Part shown: in pieces, positions 22,904 through 34,168 of the stretch
Layout: each line of letters starts with the position of its first letter
Position numbering within the stretch: the first letter of the stretch is position 1
Origin: Silybum marianum
Taxonomy: Eukaryota > Streptophyta > Magnoliopsida > Asterales > Asteraceae
Reading direction: 5' to 3'
Length of the DNA stretch: 64,000 nt
NCBI GenBank assembly: GCA_036898165.1
Contig: CM072534.1
Coordinates: forward strand, 7,864,501 to 7,928,500
Notes under the pieces: generated by a model
Database searches by the model: none
What the model saw: the letters and a program-made list of their open reading frames with translations, nothing else
Told to the model about the DNA's origin: nothing
Program-made: the position numbers and the translations under genes

Positions 22904-25900
22904 CATATGCAAAGTGTATGTCACATTGCAACAACACCTATAGATACTCCTATTTTAGGATATCAAGGATTAGTTGGAAGTCCTGGTGGGGTGAACATCT
23001 CTAAAGCCACATTCAATAAATCACTTGTGATTCATGATGTGGTGACATCTACAGGCCAGCCTACTTCTGTAGGACTGCAAACATGACCATCTGTTGGTCC
23101 TGGTACTTTACCCTGGTCTTCTGAATTTTCAGAGTCTAAGACCTTTTGTACTTCTGAATTTGAAAAGATTCATAAGCACATAAAGGACTTATCTGAATCT
23201 TCCAATAAGGGGATGGAGGATAGGATGGAAAAGAAGTTGGAGGAGAAATTGGATGCTCTCAAGCAAACTACTTCTAATGATTTCAGAAGTTTTCAAGATG
23301 CAACTAAGAATTCCCTTTCAGAAGTAATTTCATCTGTATCTGCCATTAGTAAATCTATGGTGTCTCCACAACCAAATCTTTCTAACCTAGAAACTAAGGA
23401 TGATATTCAGCAGATCTTGCAGATGTTAACAGATGTTCAGAATACTCAATCTCATTTGGATCAAAGGATTTCTGCTTTGGAATGTACTCCAGCAGTAGAT
23501 ACTTTAAAGAGGAAGCATGATGATCAGGATTCTGATAATCATGAGAGGGAGAAAAGAAGGAAAGTATCTGAGTCAAACAATGAAGAAATGTTGCTGTTAA
23601 AAAACTCTACTTCTGAACTTCAAGAGACTATGGATAAAACTTCTGAAGATGCTCAGAAAGACTCTACTTCTGAACCTCAAGTGGCTATGGATAAAACTTC
23701 TGAAGATGCTCAGAAAGTTGATAATTCTGAAGCGATTAAAGAAATTCTTATGGCTGAAGGTGATCAAGATATTTCTGAAGATGTTGGTATTATTTCTGAA
23801 AATATGAACATTTCTGAAGATGAAGGTAATGAGACAGAAAAGTTATCCCAGAATTCTAAAGAAAATACTGGTACAGATAATACAGATGTGCTACCAGATT
23901 CTAATGAAGAAATGTTGAATGAATATTTGGCTTTTGAAGAGGTACTTGGAGAACCTGGTGATCTTTCAGATGTGATTTTATTTGATGATGAAGTGGAGGT
24001 GAATGAACATAGAGAATTGGTGATTTGGAGACTACAAGTTCTGAATAGAGTGGCAAATGATGAAATAAGTGAAACTTTATGGAGTTAAGCCAATTCTGTT
24101 GGGTATAGGTATTTTTGAATAATCCAAGGAATCTGGAGTGTAGATTCTTGGATGAAAGATTGTTTATCTTCAAAGATTTTCTGAATCAATCAGCTGAATA
24201 TTTTGATGTAGAGATGGATTTATGTCATATGCATAATGTTGAAGTTTCAGATGAGATTCTGATAGCTTGTTCAGAAAAATTAAAAGTCAGATTCAGAATG
24301 TGCATTTCTATTCCTTCAATCAATCTTCCTGTTCTTGAAGAACCAATTGTCGATCAAGTGTATGAAGGTGATACACTATTTGATAGTTCTGGAGAAAGTC
24401 AGCTTATCTTTCCAGAAGACTCTTACAAAGATATGTACAGAAGAAGTCTAAAGTATGCAACTTTAGAAGATTTTGTGAATGATGAATGGCCTGCAGATCA
24501 TACTTCAAAAGTAAGATCATTCCTGCAAGAACATGGAATTCAAGAAATGCATGATTCCACATTGATAAAGCTGATAAGGTGTATGTCTAAAACAGTTGAA
24601 GATGATGTACAAGTTATAAGATTTGGTGCTGAGAGAAGGAATGGTACATTAACTGAATTTACTCAGTTTGATTTCTACAAGTTAAGATTACATGATAAAC
24701 TTACACTTCTGATGTGTCAAAAAGGAAGACTCAGAACTTGTTTTAGAAGTTAGAAGAGTGCTGGGTATATACATCAGAAATCTTATCAAACATGACTTCC
24801 AACTTGCTTTAGAGTATAGACTGACTAAAGTTAATTTGTTGGAGCCAGTGAGCATTGAAAGACATGGTCTTACAAGAGTTTTCACAAATCCAAAGATTGG
24901 TTTCATTTATGAAACAGAAGGAATCAGCACAAGAACATTCATTGTTTCTGATATACCAAAGTATTCAACTTCCACTCCGCATTGGTTAATGAAGTATGCT
25001 GAATTTTTTGTTGTTTCTCCTGAAATAAAAGAAGAAATAATGTATTTGATCAAAGAGAGAATAAATTTCAGAGATTACATAAGAAAAAATTATCTGGCTG
25101 GTCATACAAGAGTGAATACCATCAGAGGTGCTGATTATATTCTGAGTAATTTGTATGATTTCCATATTCATACTAAGAAGCAAGATATTGAAGAAGTTTT
25201 AAAGCTTACTCAGAAGACAAGAAGCTCAAAAGCCAGCATAACTGAAATAGAAAAGAAAAAAGGAAAAGAAAAAGTTTCTGAAAATGATCCAGAAGAAATT
25301 ATTCCTGTTAGACAAGTCTCTGAGTCTGAACATTTGCAAGATCAAAGAATTGAAGAAAATGCTTACACTATGTTTCTTGAATATTTTCATCCAGAAATAT
25401 TCATGGAATATGAACAAAAGTTCAATTACATTGACTGTTGGATCAAGAAGTCTCATGGATGGAAGCAATGGTATACAAACATCATCAGAAAAATAAGAGT
25501 TCCTGTGAGTGAAGCAAGAAAAGAAAGTCCCATTGTGAAAGTTGTTACTGCTGATATAAAGTCAAGGAACAATTACAAATATGCTTACTTCATTGTGGAA
25601 AGGAAGAATGGTGAGATTTCTACATTCTTAGAAGCTGATTTTCAAAATGTCTATCTTAGAGACTTACTCAGAGTTTATAAAAGTCTCTATCCTTTTCATG
25701 ATTCAATTGCCAAATTCAGAAAGTCATTTCCAGTTCTTAGAGATGGTTTATAAAGAGAATTTATTTGGGCTGCTAAAACAGATTTTCAAGTTGCATATGT
25801 TCTTAATAAAGGAAAGGTTCATCTGAGTAGTCCAAACTTCAGCTTACCAAACATTGAAAATCTTAAACGAAGCGCTCTTGTTGTTCAGCCTCCAGGTTTT

Positions 25901-26180
25901 GTATGTAAGTGCTTTGAAAAGTTGTTGTTTATCAGATTTGAATAAATGCACAAATGTTGTAATGGGACTCTGATGGCAATAAGAAATAGATTGGAAAGAA
26001 GAAAGAACAAAAGACAGAGAAGTCTAAGTGATGATGAATGGGAGAAGTACAGAAAACTTGCAAAAGAAATGCTCAGAAGAATTGAATCTTCGTTGGACTA
26101 CAGAAGTCTTATTTTAAAAGATGTCAGACAGATTTTAAACTTCTGGAGCTATGATTTGAATTTTTGAAGCTAAGGGGGAG
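22904..26180 (+). pseudogene. Copia-B extra 3' ORF, second part
   Basis: The reading interrupted by Athila resumes (TPILGYQGLVGSPGGVN) with a stop near 23083. It continues as a coiled coil (MEDRMEKKLEEKLDALKQ at 23213), a lysine cluster LKRKHDD...REKRRK (a possible nuclear signal), tandem acidic units TSEDAQK, then after shifts at ~24088 and ~24753 a helical region to 26165. Two similar modules are visible: EFTQFDFYKLRLHDKLTLL (~24655-24715) and STFLEADFQNVYLRDLLRVY (~25619-25678), each after a V/I-rich strand. With the first part it is over 1,300 codons, longer than a typical Copia gag. Function unknown. Broken by at least four stops or shifts. Confidence 0.62.
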
Positions 26181-26182
26181 AT
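26171..26182 (+). other. Copia-B polypurine tract
   Basis: TAAGGGGGAGAT lies directly before the 3' LTR and is the expected plus-strand primer. Confidence 0.85.
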
Positions 26183-26539
26183 TCAAAGAACATAAAAGAT
26201 AGCTTCAAAACACTTAGCATAAAGTTTTGAAGAGTTTACTCAAGTTCTGAAGAAGTTCTGAAGAAGTTCTAAAGAACTTCTGAAGACAGTTTCTGAAGAC
26301 AGTTCAGAACCACTTCTGAAATTTCTCTGTTATCTTGTTTGTTGTTACTTTAGTCTTTCCAGTTTGTATATAAATAGAAGTTTGTTAGATCTTTAAAGTT
26401 GGTTGTTCTAGATTTGTTCTTGTACTTTATATAACATATCTGTAATATTTGAATATCAATACAATATACAACTTCAGTGTTCTAAATTCTGTGTTCTTTA
26501 CTGAGTTTGTTGTTCATCTTTGATATTTGGGTTCTAACA
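26183..26539 (+). repeat. Copia-B 3' LTR
   Basis: It repeats 7926-8282 and ends GGGTTCTAACA, followed by the duplication GTAAC at 26540-26544. Confidence 0.95.
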
Positions 26540-26544
26540 GTAAC

Positions 26545-28785
26545 CACCCTTTTTCTCTTTGTAGTTGGCAAGCAGCTCCTTTTGTCCAGTCATGTGCTTG
26601 GAGCATACAGAATCTAAGTACCACACATGACTGGCCTGCACAAAATCAGGAAAATTTAGGTACCCATTTGTAAATGGGTCCATCGGGGTTAGTTGACTTA
26701 GTATCCTGAGGAGCCCATTTGAAGTGGGATTTAGGTGCGTTAGTCATAATCGTTTTCGGAACCCATTTATAAATAGGAGGGATTGGAAAAAAAAAATCAT
26801 GTGATGATTATTGAAAGAGTTATGCATGTTAGGATAGTAACCACAATCATGATTGAAATAATTCAATTGCATAAAGTCATTCACACCGCAATTCGAGCAA
26901 CAAATTTTATTTCTAGAAAAATGAATTGTGTTTAACAGAACGAATAGTGCAAGGAAATTGAAAATTGCGATTGGTTCTTCTAATATTTGGTAATTTTGAA
27001 AAAAGAAAGTTGTCGTTTTTGCGGGATGATGACTTTGGAGCACTTTTGCCTTTTTCGATCCAAACTTTCTTTGACTTTAAAGTGCGAAAAGCTGAAACAT
27101 GAACATAACCATGGTTAGCATTTTTCACATAATGAGAATTGATGGGTTTTGAAAAATGGGTTTGATCCTTTTGGTTAGAATTAGAATTGATTGTAGAGCA
27201 CTCATGATTAATTTCTGGAGTGAAAATTGTTTCCATTGGTTTCTTACCTTTATCTAAAAATTCCCCATGACTTGGAAGAGTTGGATTGAAGTCAAATTCA
27301 GAAATAAAATCATCTAATTGTTCCTTGGATTGGAGGTTGCAAGAGGAATCAATGTACTCGTCAAAACAAGACATTTCCTCAAAATCATCGAAGTCATCGT
27401 TGGAAGTTCGAGAGCTGCTTGGAATAGTTTTGACTTGGTCATCCAAATAGGTGCTAACAAAAGCTTTGCACGTAGAAGCCTTGGATATTTTATCAAGTTC
27501 AGTTTGCAAGGCTCTTTTTTCAAGTATTTGAACTTTTAACATCAAATTTTCCTTTTCCTTTTCCGAAGAAGAACGCTCACTTTCTAATTCCTTTTCTAAT
27601 TGGATTATTTTCTTTTCTAAAAATAAGGTAGGAATGTAAGGTTTGTAATTTGGAGGTTTCATTTGAAGTTCTTCGTCGGTATAGGAAGGAAAGTAGTTGT
27701 TAGGAAGAGTTTCTTTAGAAGTTTCTTGTTCCACTTGAGTTGGATAGGAAAATGGAATTTGATGATACTTTTTATTCTTCCTATTACAATCAGCTTGTCT
27801 CTCGACTTTGGGATCTGACTTCATGAATTAAACTTTGTATTCCGGGCCAAGGCCAAGATACTCAAATTTGTATAAAGTCGGTGTATTGTAAATTGCTTCG
27901 TCTAAACATTTGGGATTATTTGATCCGAATCCGGCTTTACAACCTAAATCTTTTGGAGTATTTAGATGAATGGTTTGTTCCGTTTGACCAATTTTATACA
28001 GCTTGAGTTCCAAATTTTTGAGTTTTTCTAAAAGGTCATTCCTTTGAATAATGGAAAACTCATATTTTTGAGAAAAATCTTTGGCCTCACTTTTGGTTTG
28101 ATGAAGTTGAGTTGTGAGGTCCGAGATTTGTTGTTTTAGCATGACATTCTCATTGTGAAGTGTGGCTTTTTCCGATTGTAAATTTTTCGCAATGTTTTGT
28201 GAAGTAGCAAGTTCCGATGAAATATTCAAAAGTTGGTTGTGATTATTATCTAGACATGCTTCTAATTTGGAAACCAAGAGTTTCTCGGTTTTCAATTTAG
28301 ATTTAAACTCTTGCAATTGGATCATCATGTCATTCATTTGATTCACGAATTTATCATAGTCAAAATGGCTACCTCGGATATGTAGTCGGAAGCGTTGGTT
28401 GTGGACTCATCAGTCGAGTCGGAGTAAGCCATTAAACTGAAGTGAGCTTGATGCTCAGTTTCCAAACCTTCATCATCATTTCCATGGTTCAGCCAGTGCT
28501 CATCTTCCGCCATTAAAACCTTTCTAGACTCCTTTTGTTGGCTAAGTGAAGTAGTTGGAATCTTTGACTATTGGCTTTTTGCACTCTCGGGCATAATGGC
28601 CGGATTTGCCACAGTTGTAGCACAAACTCATTTCCCCTTTGAATTTGTCTTCAGGTTTGACTGGCAGACAGTGCACATCTCTTTTGGGCTTTGATTCAAA
28701 CATGGCCTTGAGCTTATAATTCTTAGTTCCCGAAGCATAGCGTTTTGAATAGGATTGGAACGACGAGAGAATTTCTTTTGAAAAT
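26545..28785 (-). pseudogene. Copia-A gag C-terminus, coiled-coil spacer and protease start
   Basis: From 28785 leftwards one frame gives a gag C-terminus (SYSKRYASGTKNYKLKAMFE) and a CCHC knuckle CYNCGKSGHYAREC near 28570-28620. After stops, 28346-27828 is a heptad-rich coiled coil ending in KIGQTEQTIHL and GFGSNNPKCLDEAIYNTP. Positions 27824-27040 hold a second coiled coil plus an acidic region, and 26660-26545 encode a degenerate protease start (SKHMTGQ-type region), ending at the Copia-B insertion. The gag N-terminus is missing at the Gypsy-1 junction. Domain order matches Copia-B, so the two belong to related groups. Confidence 0.82.
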
Positions 28786-29464
28786 CTTTAGTGAGCAACA
28801 AGTGTTGTTTCACCATGACTTCATCATTTAAATGTTCCTCAAGTAGTGTTTCCTCTTGAGAAGTCTTGATTCGGTCGATCAAACTTGACACTATGTCAAT
28901 TCTTGTGAGCACGGCCCGCGTTCCGCTGCCGTACTCCTTCCTATTTAAAGCATCTGGCACTACATTTGCTTTACCAGGATGATATAACAAATCACAATCA
29001 TAATCTTTAAGCAACTCTAGCCAACATCGTTGCCTCATGTTTAGCTCTTTTTGATCGAAAACATACTTCAAACTTTTATGATTGGTGTAGAGAGTGCACT
29101 TGGTACCATAAAGATAGTGTCGCCACAACTTCAAAGCGAAGACCACCGCCGCTAATTCCAAATCATGGGTTGGGTAATTCTTCTCATGTTCCTTGAGTTG
29201 TCTTGATGCATAAGCAATCACCTTGCCCCTTTGCATTAATACACATCCCAATCCCATCTTCGATGCATCACTATAAACCACAAAATCTTCATCTCTTTTT
29301 GGAAAGGAGAGAATCGGTGCTTCACACAATTTCTTTTGAAGAGTCCGGAAAACCTCTTCTTGCTTGTCGGTCCAAAAGAACTTCACGTCCTTCCTTGTTA
29401 ATGCCGTCAGCGAAGATGCAATTTTAGAGAAGTCTTGAATAAACCTTCGGTAATAGCCCGCCAA
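28786..29464 (-). pseudogene. Gypsy-1 RNase H and linker
   Basis: The frame from 29464 leftwards starts in the RT thumb/connection (GYYRRFIQDFSKIA). It contains the RNase H motifs VVYSDASKMGLGCVL, ELAAVVFALKLWRHYL and YTNHKSLKYVF, then the linker KANVVPDALNRKE and IDRIKTSQEE. Gypsy sequence ends near 28785, where Copia-A begins and the frame runs on by chance. It is separated from RT by a frameshift near 29470. RNase H removes the RNA strand during reverse transcription. Confidence 0.9.
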
Positions 29465-30494
29465 TCCTAAGAAGCTTCGAATTTCGGACGGATTCCACCT
29501 TCACTCCTTCTTGAGTGACAACATGCCCCAAAAATTGTACTTCTTTAAACCAGAAGTCACATTTACAGAATTTGGCATATAACTTTTCCTTCCTTAACAC
29601 CTCGAGGACTTCTCGAAGGTGTTGCTCATGGTCTAATTCGTTCTTAGAGTAGATAATGATATCGTCAATAAATACAATCACCGATTGATCTAGGAACGGT
29701 CGACATACACGATTCATTAAATCCATGAACACCGCTGGCGCGTTTGTCAACCCAAACGACATCACTAAGAACTCATAATGCCCGTACCGCATTCTAAACG
29801 TCGTCTTTGCTACATCATCCTCCTTCACCTTCACTTGATAATAACCTGATCGTAAATCGATCTTTGAGAAGCAACTCGCTCCTTGTAGTTGATCAAAGAG
29901 ATCGTCAATTCTCGGAAGTGGATACTTGTTCTTCACGGTCACCTTGTCTAGTTCACGATAGTCAATGAACATTCTCATAGTGCCATCCTTCTTCTTCACA
30001 AATAAGACCGGAGCTCCCCACGGTGACAAGCTTGGTCTCACGAAACCCTTCTCAAGGAGATCTTGCAATTGCGTCATCATCTCTTGCATTTCGGATGGTG
30101 CCAACCGGTAGGGTGCTCTAGCAATCGGAGCGGCCCCCGACACTAGATCTATTCGAAACTCCACTTGTCTATCGGGTGGCAAGCCGAGTAAATCTTCGGG
30201 GAAGACATCGGAAAACTCATTAACAACCCGAAGATCATCTAACTTCCTCTTCTCTAACTCCGCATCTAAAACATAGGCTATATACGAAAGGCATCCCTTG
30301 GCTAAACACTTGCGCGCCTTTTCCAAGGCTAACAAAGCTACCTCGCCTTCCCTTCTCTCCCCGTAGACTACCGCCATATTACCATCCACTAACGGAATTC
30401 GGATCAATTTCTTTGAACATAAAATTTCGGCTTTGTTCTCGGCCAACCAATCCATCCCAATTATCACATTGAATCCTCCTATAGACATAGGCAT
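29424..30494 (-). pseudogene. Gypsy-1 reverse transcriptase
   Basis: The frame 30494-29424 begins in the protease end (GFNVIIGMDWL) and continues into RT. It shows SPWGAPVLFVKKKDGTMRM, DYRELDKVTVKNKYPLPRID and SKIDLRSGYYQVKV. The catalytic FIDDIIIYSK is near 29660, followed by VQFLGHVV. All core motifs are present, so only the flanking frameshifts (near 30550 and 29470) disable it. It is typical of chromovirus pol. Confidence 0.93.
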
Positions 30495-30802
30495 GAGGTT
30501 TATCCCAAACTTAATCCCTTCGATATCTACGACACAATCCTTAAGAATATCCCGAACTAGAACTTGCTTGCCATCGGCAATTTCAACATATGGGCATCCT
30601 CCAAAGTACTAGTAGGTACACGTAAATTTGGGTAGAAAGAAGTGGACACAGAAGAAAAAGTAGCACCAGAATCAAAAAGAACATGAGCGGGTACGGAGTT
30701 AACAAGGAACGTACCCGACACCACGTCCGCCGATGCTTTCGCTTCATCCGCCGTCATTTTGAAAGCTTTTCCCACAATCTTCTGCCCACTTCCAGCTTTA
30801 GC
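30495..30802 (-). pseudogene. Gypsy-1 aspartic protease start
   Basis: After a TAA at the end of the gag frame (30803-30805) the same reading continues as KAFKMTADEAKASADVV. It then reaches VLFDSGATFSSVS near 30670-30690, the retroviral-type DSGA active site. A frameshift near 30560 separates it from the RT frame. Confidence 0.85.
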
Positions 30803-31864
30803 TTAAGGATTCATCGGCCTCAACTTCGGGCACTCGTTTCTGTAATGGCCCGGCTCCTTGCATTTGAAACACGTGGCCACCTTGGTCAGGCAATCACGAA
30901 TTTGATGCCCACTCTTCCTACATCTATGACAATTATTCGAGGCCGGGTTGCATTCCCCAAAGTGTCTGCTCCGGCATTTGGAGCACCAACTAGCTTCCTT
31001 CCTAGAATTGGGCCTTCGGTTGTTGTTGGTGTTGAAGTTTGGTCTTTTGGGAGGCGCAGAATGTCTTTCCCACTTTCTCTTTTCCCCAACCACTGATCTT
31101 TCTTCGATGCCCAAGTTGCGGGCATTCTCATTATGTTGGGCTTCCTCAATTGCCTCTCGAATAGTAGAGGGATTTGAATCTCGAACCATATCCATCATAT
31201 CTGTTGGCAAACCTTTGATGTAAGCCTTTATCTTTTCCTTCTCATTTGGGGCCACAAGCCCTACCAACCTCAACTTCTCCACAAACAATCGGGTGTACTC
31301 TCTCACAGTCTTGCTCTCCTTCTTGAGGGCCCGAAACTCATCAGCAATCCGGTTGATAGCCCTTTCATTACAATACTCTTCCATGATCTTCGCTTTGAAC
31401 ACCTCCCATGTGAGCATAGAGACGATCACGGACCCAAGGGTGACCGTGGTAACATCCCACCATGTTAGGGCCTCTCCGTGTAGCATTTACGAAGCAAACT
31501 TCACCTTTTGCCTCTCTTCACAATCACTCGAGCTAAAAGCTTGCTCGATCTCTCGCAACCACCTGATGCACTTTACCGGGTCATCCAAACCAGAAAACTC
31601 GGGTGGTTTAGTACAAATGAAGTCCTTGTACGAGCAACTTCTTTCCGCTCGCCTCACCTCAGTCACAGGTGTCTCCTCAGTTGCCTGCCCGGTTCCATTT
31701 CCCCCGGAACCCACAATGATGTTCTCAGCAGTGGCTTCGTGCCTTCCGGCACTGGCCTCGCGTTCCTCAAACATCTTCATCATTGTTTCATGTTGTTGGG
31801 CAATAACAACGTTTACCGCTCGTAACAAACGGACTTGCAGTTCATCTTGAGAACCCGCCACCAC
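30803..31864 (-). pseudogene. Gypsy-1 gag with zinc knuckles
   Basis: ATG at 31864 opens the gag (ELQVRLLRAVNVVIAQQ). The retrotransposon gag domain follows (PPEFSGLDDPVKCIRWLREIE; ALTWWDVTT; FRALKKESKTVREYTRLF). Near the end are tandem CCHC-type motifs, CHRCRKSGHQIRDC and CFKCKEPGHYRNEC (~30900-30835), preceded by a CSKCRSRHFGEC motif. One TAA at 31487-31489, between FAS and MLHGEAL, breaks the frame. Gag forms the particle and its knuckles bind element RNA. Confidence 0.92.
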
Positions 31865-32351
31865 TATTAGCGGATTTCCCGGACCGAGGTTAACTTCCGG
31901 TATACGATCTATTCTGGGTATAAGTATTGTTGAGATAGCCGGGATCAGAGGTGGTTGAGTGATATCTGCTATGCTATGATTATGTCGTCCGCGTCAGCTT
32001 GTGATCTAGTACATCTTAGTTTGTCAAGATGATTAAACAAGAGTAAGACAAAGCTAACATAAATGCGTATAACACGTTCACCAATCATTGCAACAATATA
32101 AAATACGCATACTCAGAATACAATGCAACCAAAATAGCATTAGCTATGTGATATCTTGGATATATCATATACACAAGAATCCCTATTACCAAAGTCACAT
32201 TTCATGATTAGCGCATTTCCCTCGACTCTAAAGCTCTCCTATCTCAAGAGTGCCTACCCATCCTCACAATTTAATACTTAAAGTTTCAGCTTAAGTCTAG
32301 GCATCTTAAGTTCACACCTAGTTCGCTTAAACTAGAGCTTTGATACCAACT
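31865..32351 (-). other. Gypsy-1 5' leader and primer binding site
   Basis: This is the untranslated leader between 5' LTR and gag. The primer site TGGTATCAAAGC (minus strand, plus coordinates 32337-32348) resembles the initiator Met tRNA site with one mismatch and sits three bases from the LTR. Otherwise I see nothing coding. Confidence 0.82.
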
Positions 32352-34091
32352 TGTAACACCCAATGAGAGTTAATTTAAACCAAATAAATACGGAATACTA
32401 CTTCATAAATAAACATCACCCAAAACATGGGGAGGAGTAATAGAGTTTACAACTTCAAATGAATACTAGATGAGAACCTATTAATCTATACAACTTAAAA
32501 TACAGATTAAGTACGGGTGTCTCTAAATCCTCAAAATATACTTCCAAGCAACACCGTCTATACACACGAAGGTGTACTTCAAAAAGGATGCCTTTATCGG
32601 CATCTAGCTTCACTCAACCCTTCAAGCCCCACTAGGACGCTCACCTGTTATACATGTCATTTTAAGAAAAAGTGTTAGACTTAAAGCCTAGTGAGAACAA
32701 ACAGTTCAAATATGGAAAGTTAGTAAATCTTCGAAATCAGTAAATAAACATTTAACCAAAAAGCCTTTCCAAAATCCTTTTTCTTTTCTTCCGCGATTTA
32801 CACCTAAAAGATACGCCTTCTTTCTTCTTGAGGGAAACATACGGGAGTGACCGGCCATCGCATCAACCTCGACCCCAACCGGGATCTTAGTTGATGAAAG
32901 TAAGCACGACCAAATATCAATCTTCGGCTATACTAGTGACAAGGTCAACCCTAAAACTAGGATGTATTACTTATCACTCTTCCGAACAAGCTCAACCCCA
33001 AACTAGGATTTATCACTTGCTCCTTTCCTCAATTACTTCTGACTATTGTGCCTATGGATCCATTTACACTAGTCTAACATCCTAATACATCCATTTCCGA
33101 TGTATTAACTTCCCTTCACAAATCTTTGTGAAGTATTATACCATGTTTCCAAAACCTTCCTTCCCAAAATTAGGTCAAAATAACATTTAGGTTCATACAT
33201 CATATTTTCTATCAATAAAATCGTAAAAGTATTTTAAAACCGTCCCTTGTACTCATTTCATCATTTTAAAAGAGAAACCCTAGATGATACATTTTGACCT
33301 AGTTTTCCCAAAATCTTCCAAGTATAGAGATACTTGTTTTAACATCATATAGAAGGTAAAATACATCATTTGACATGTATAAAGTTTTAGAAAGGTAAGA
33401 ATGAACTCACAAGCTAGAGTTTGAGGAAACCCTAGAAAAGTCTCTACGATGGAGAAGATGAGAACTTGAAGAACACCACCAATGGAAGCTTTAAATACTT
33501 GAACCACCCTTGAATCCTCAACTTGGAAGGAGTATTAAATGTGTTTAGATGAAGTAGGTGAGAAGAGGGAAACCCTAAAATCGCCTTCAATGAGATGCTC
33601 TCAATGCTGACTTTAATATTTGATAAAAATGAGAGAATCAATTGAAAAAAAACGTGCTTAAGGTGCGATTCTGAACAACACGGTCGACCTTGTCCTGCGA
33701 TGTTGACATGGCAGTATCGCCATGTCAGTATCGCCTCTTCAGTACCGTAACTCCTGGTTCTGGGCTCGATTTTCCTCCCAGGCGACACTGCCCTCGCGAT
33801 GTTGACATGGCAGCATCGTCATGTCACAATCGCCCGTCTGGTACCGTAACTCAACATCGGACACACCTGATTCAAGGTCTTGGGCCTGGCTATATTGACA
33901 TGGCAGTCTCGTCTGGCAGTCTAGCCGGGGAGGTTCTGAGTGTGGTTTGCCTTTGTTTTTCGTTCGCTTTCCTTCGTTTCGAAGTTACCCAATATTTTAC
34001 CGATGAAACACTTCATCTAAAATATCGAAGATCATAATGTTGGAGATGCTTATAACATAAAATCTTAATCACCAAAATTCTGGGTGTTACA
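32352..34091 (-). repeat. Gypsy-1 5' LTR
   Basis: It is the repeat of 3890-5621, with the same GC-richer block of short repeats at ~33670-33920. It is followed by the target duplication TTGGT at 34092-34096. Confidence 0.95.
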
Positions 34092-34096
34092 TTGGT

Positions 34097-34138
34097 GAAC
34101 TTCATCGTCATGTCTCTCACAGTTTGATCACTCGACAT
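34097..34138 (-). pseudogene. Copia-1 gag N-terminus (first codons)
   Basis: ATG at 34138-34136 opens MSSDQTVRDMTMKFT, which joins in frame with the gag at 3884 once Gypsy-1 and one duplication are set aside. The start is fixed by its position 30 nt after the LTR end, as in Copia-C (28 nt). Confidence 0.88.
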
Positions 34139-34152
34139 TTTCGCAAGAACGA

Positions 34153-34166
34153 AAATACCTCTTAAG
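34153..34166 (-). other. Copia-1 putative self-complementary primer site
   Basis: On the minus strand CTTAAGAGGTATTT begins two bases after the LTR end. It is perfectly complementary to 14 bases inside the LTR (34259-34272; minus strand AAATACCTCTTAAG). It does not begin with TGG, so it cannot pair with a tRNA 3' CCA end. It occupies the position of the primer site. Function is inferred. Confidence 0.6.
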
Positions 34167-34168
34167 AT

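Larger units (their letters stand above)
7926..26539 (+). mobile_element. Copia-B, internally deleted Copia element with a long extra 3' ORF region
   Basis: LTRs of 357 bp at 7926-8282 and 26183-26539 flank this plus-strand element, with exact duplications GTAAC at 7921-7925 and 26540-26544. The order is LTR, primer site, gag, coiled-coil and Ser/Glu-rich region, an LTR-end remnant, RT tail and RNase H, a spacer, the extra ORF region (split by Athila), polypurine tract and LTR. Protease, integrase and most of RT are missing. By my count the LTRs differ at about 17 positions. The heptamer TTCTGAA recurs throughout LTRs, coding and non-coding parts. Confidence 0.95.
6967..28785 (-). mobile_element. 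Copia-A fragment inserted in Gypsy-1 pol (interrupted by Copia-B)
   Basis: A Copia internal fragment reads on the minus strand. It runs from mid-gag just upstream of the zinc knuckle (28785) to the middle of the integrase core (~7140), without its own recognised LTRs. On both sides Gypsy-1 pol resumes: the post-RNase H linker ends near 28785 and the integrase starts near 6965. It is interrupted by Copia-B with duplication GTAAC; the protease-region reading GGYV is cut at 26545 and resumes with RFGNNHLAPIKG from 7920. No target duplication was found for this fragment, so how it entered is unclear. Confidence 0.82.
3890..34091 (-). mobile_element. Gypsy-1, chromodomain (Tekay/Del-like) LTR retrotransposon, interrupted
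   Basis: LTRs of ~1.73 kb at 3890-5621 (3') and 32352-34091 (5') both run TGTAACAC...GTGTTACA in the displayed orientation. They are flanked by the exact duplication TTGGT (3885-3889, 34092-34096). On the minus strand the order is 5' LTR, tRNA-type primer site, gag, protease, RT, RNase H, nested insertion, integrase, chromodomain, polypurine tract and 3' LTR. The gene order and terminal chromodomain assign it to chromoviruses. Several stops and frameshifts make it inactive. It sits inside Copia-1 gag and contains Copia-A, Copia-B and Athila. Confidence 0.95.

Noticed and set aside
4418..33085. Repeated small ORFs at 4418-4609 and 32891-33085, and at 5211-5567 and 33690-34037
   Set aside because: All lie at equal positions in the two Gypsy-1 LTRs; coding content is accidental.
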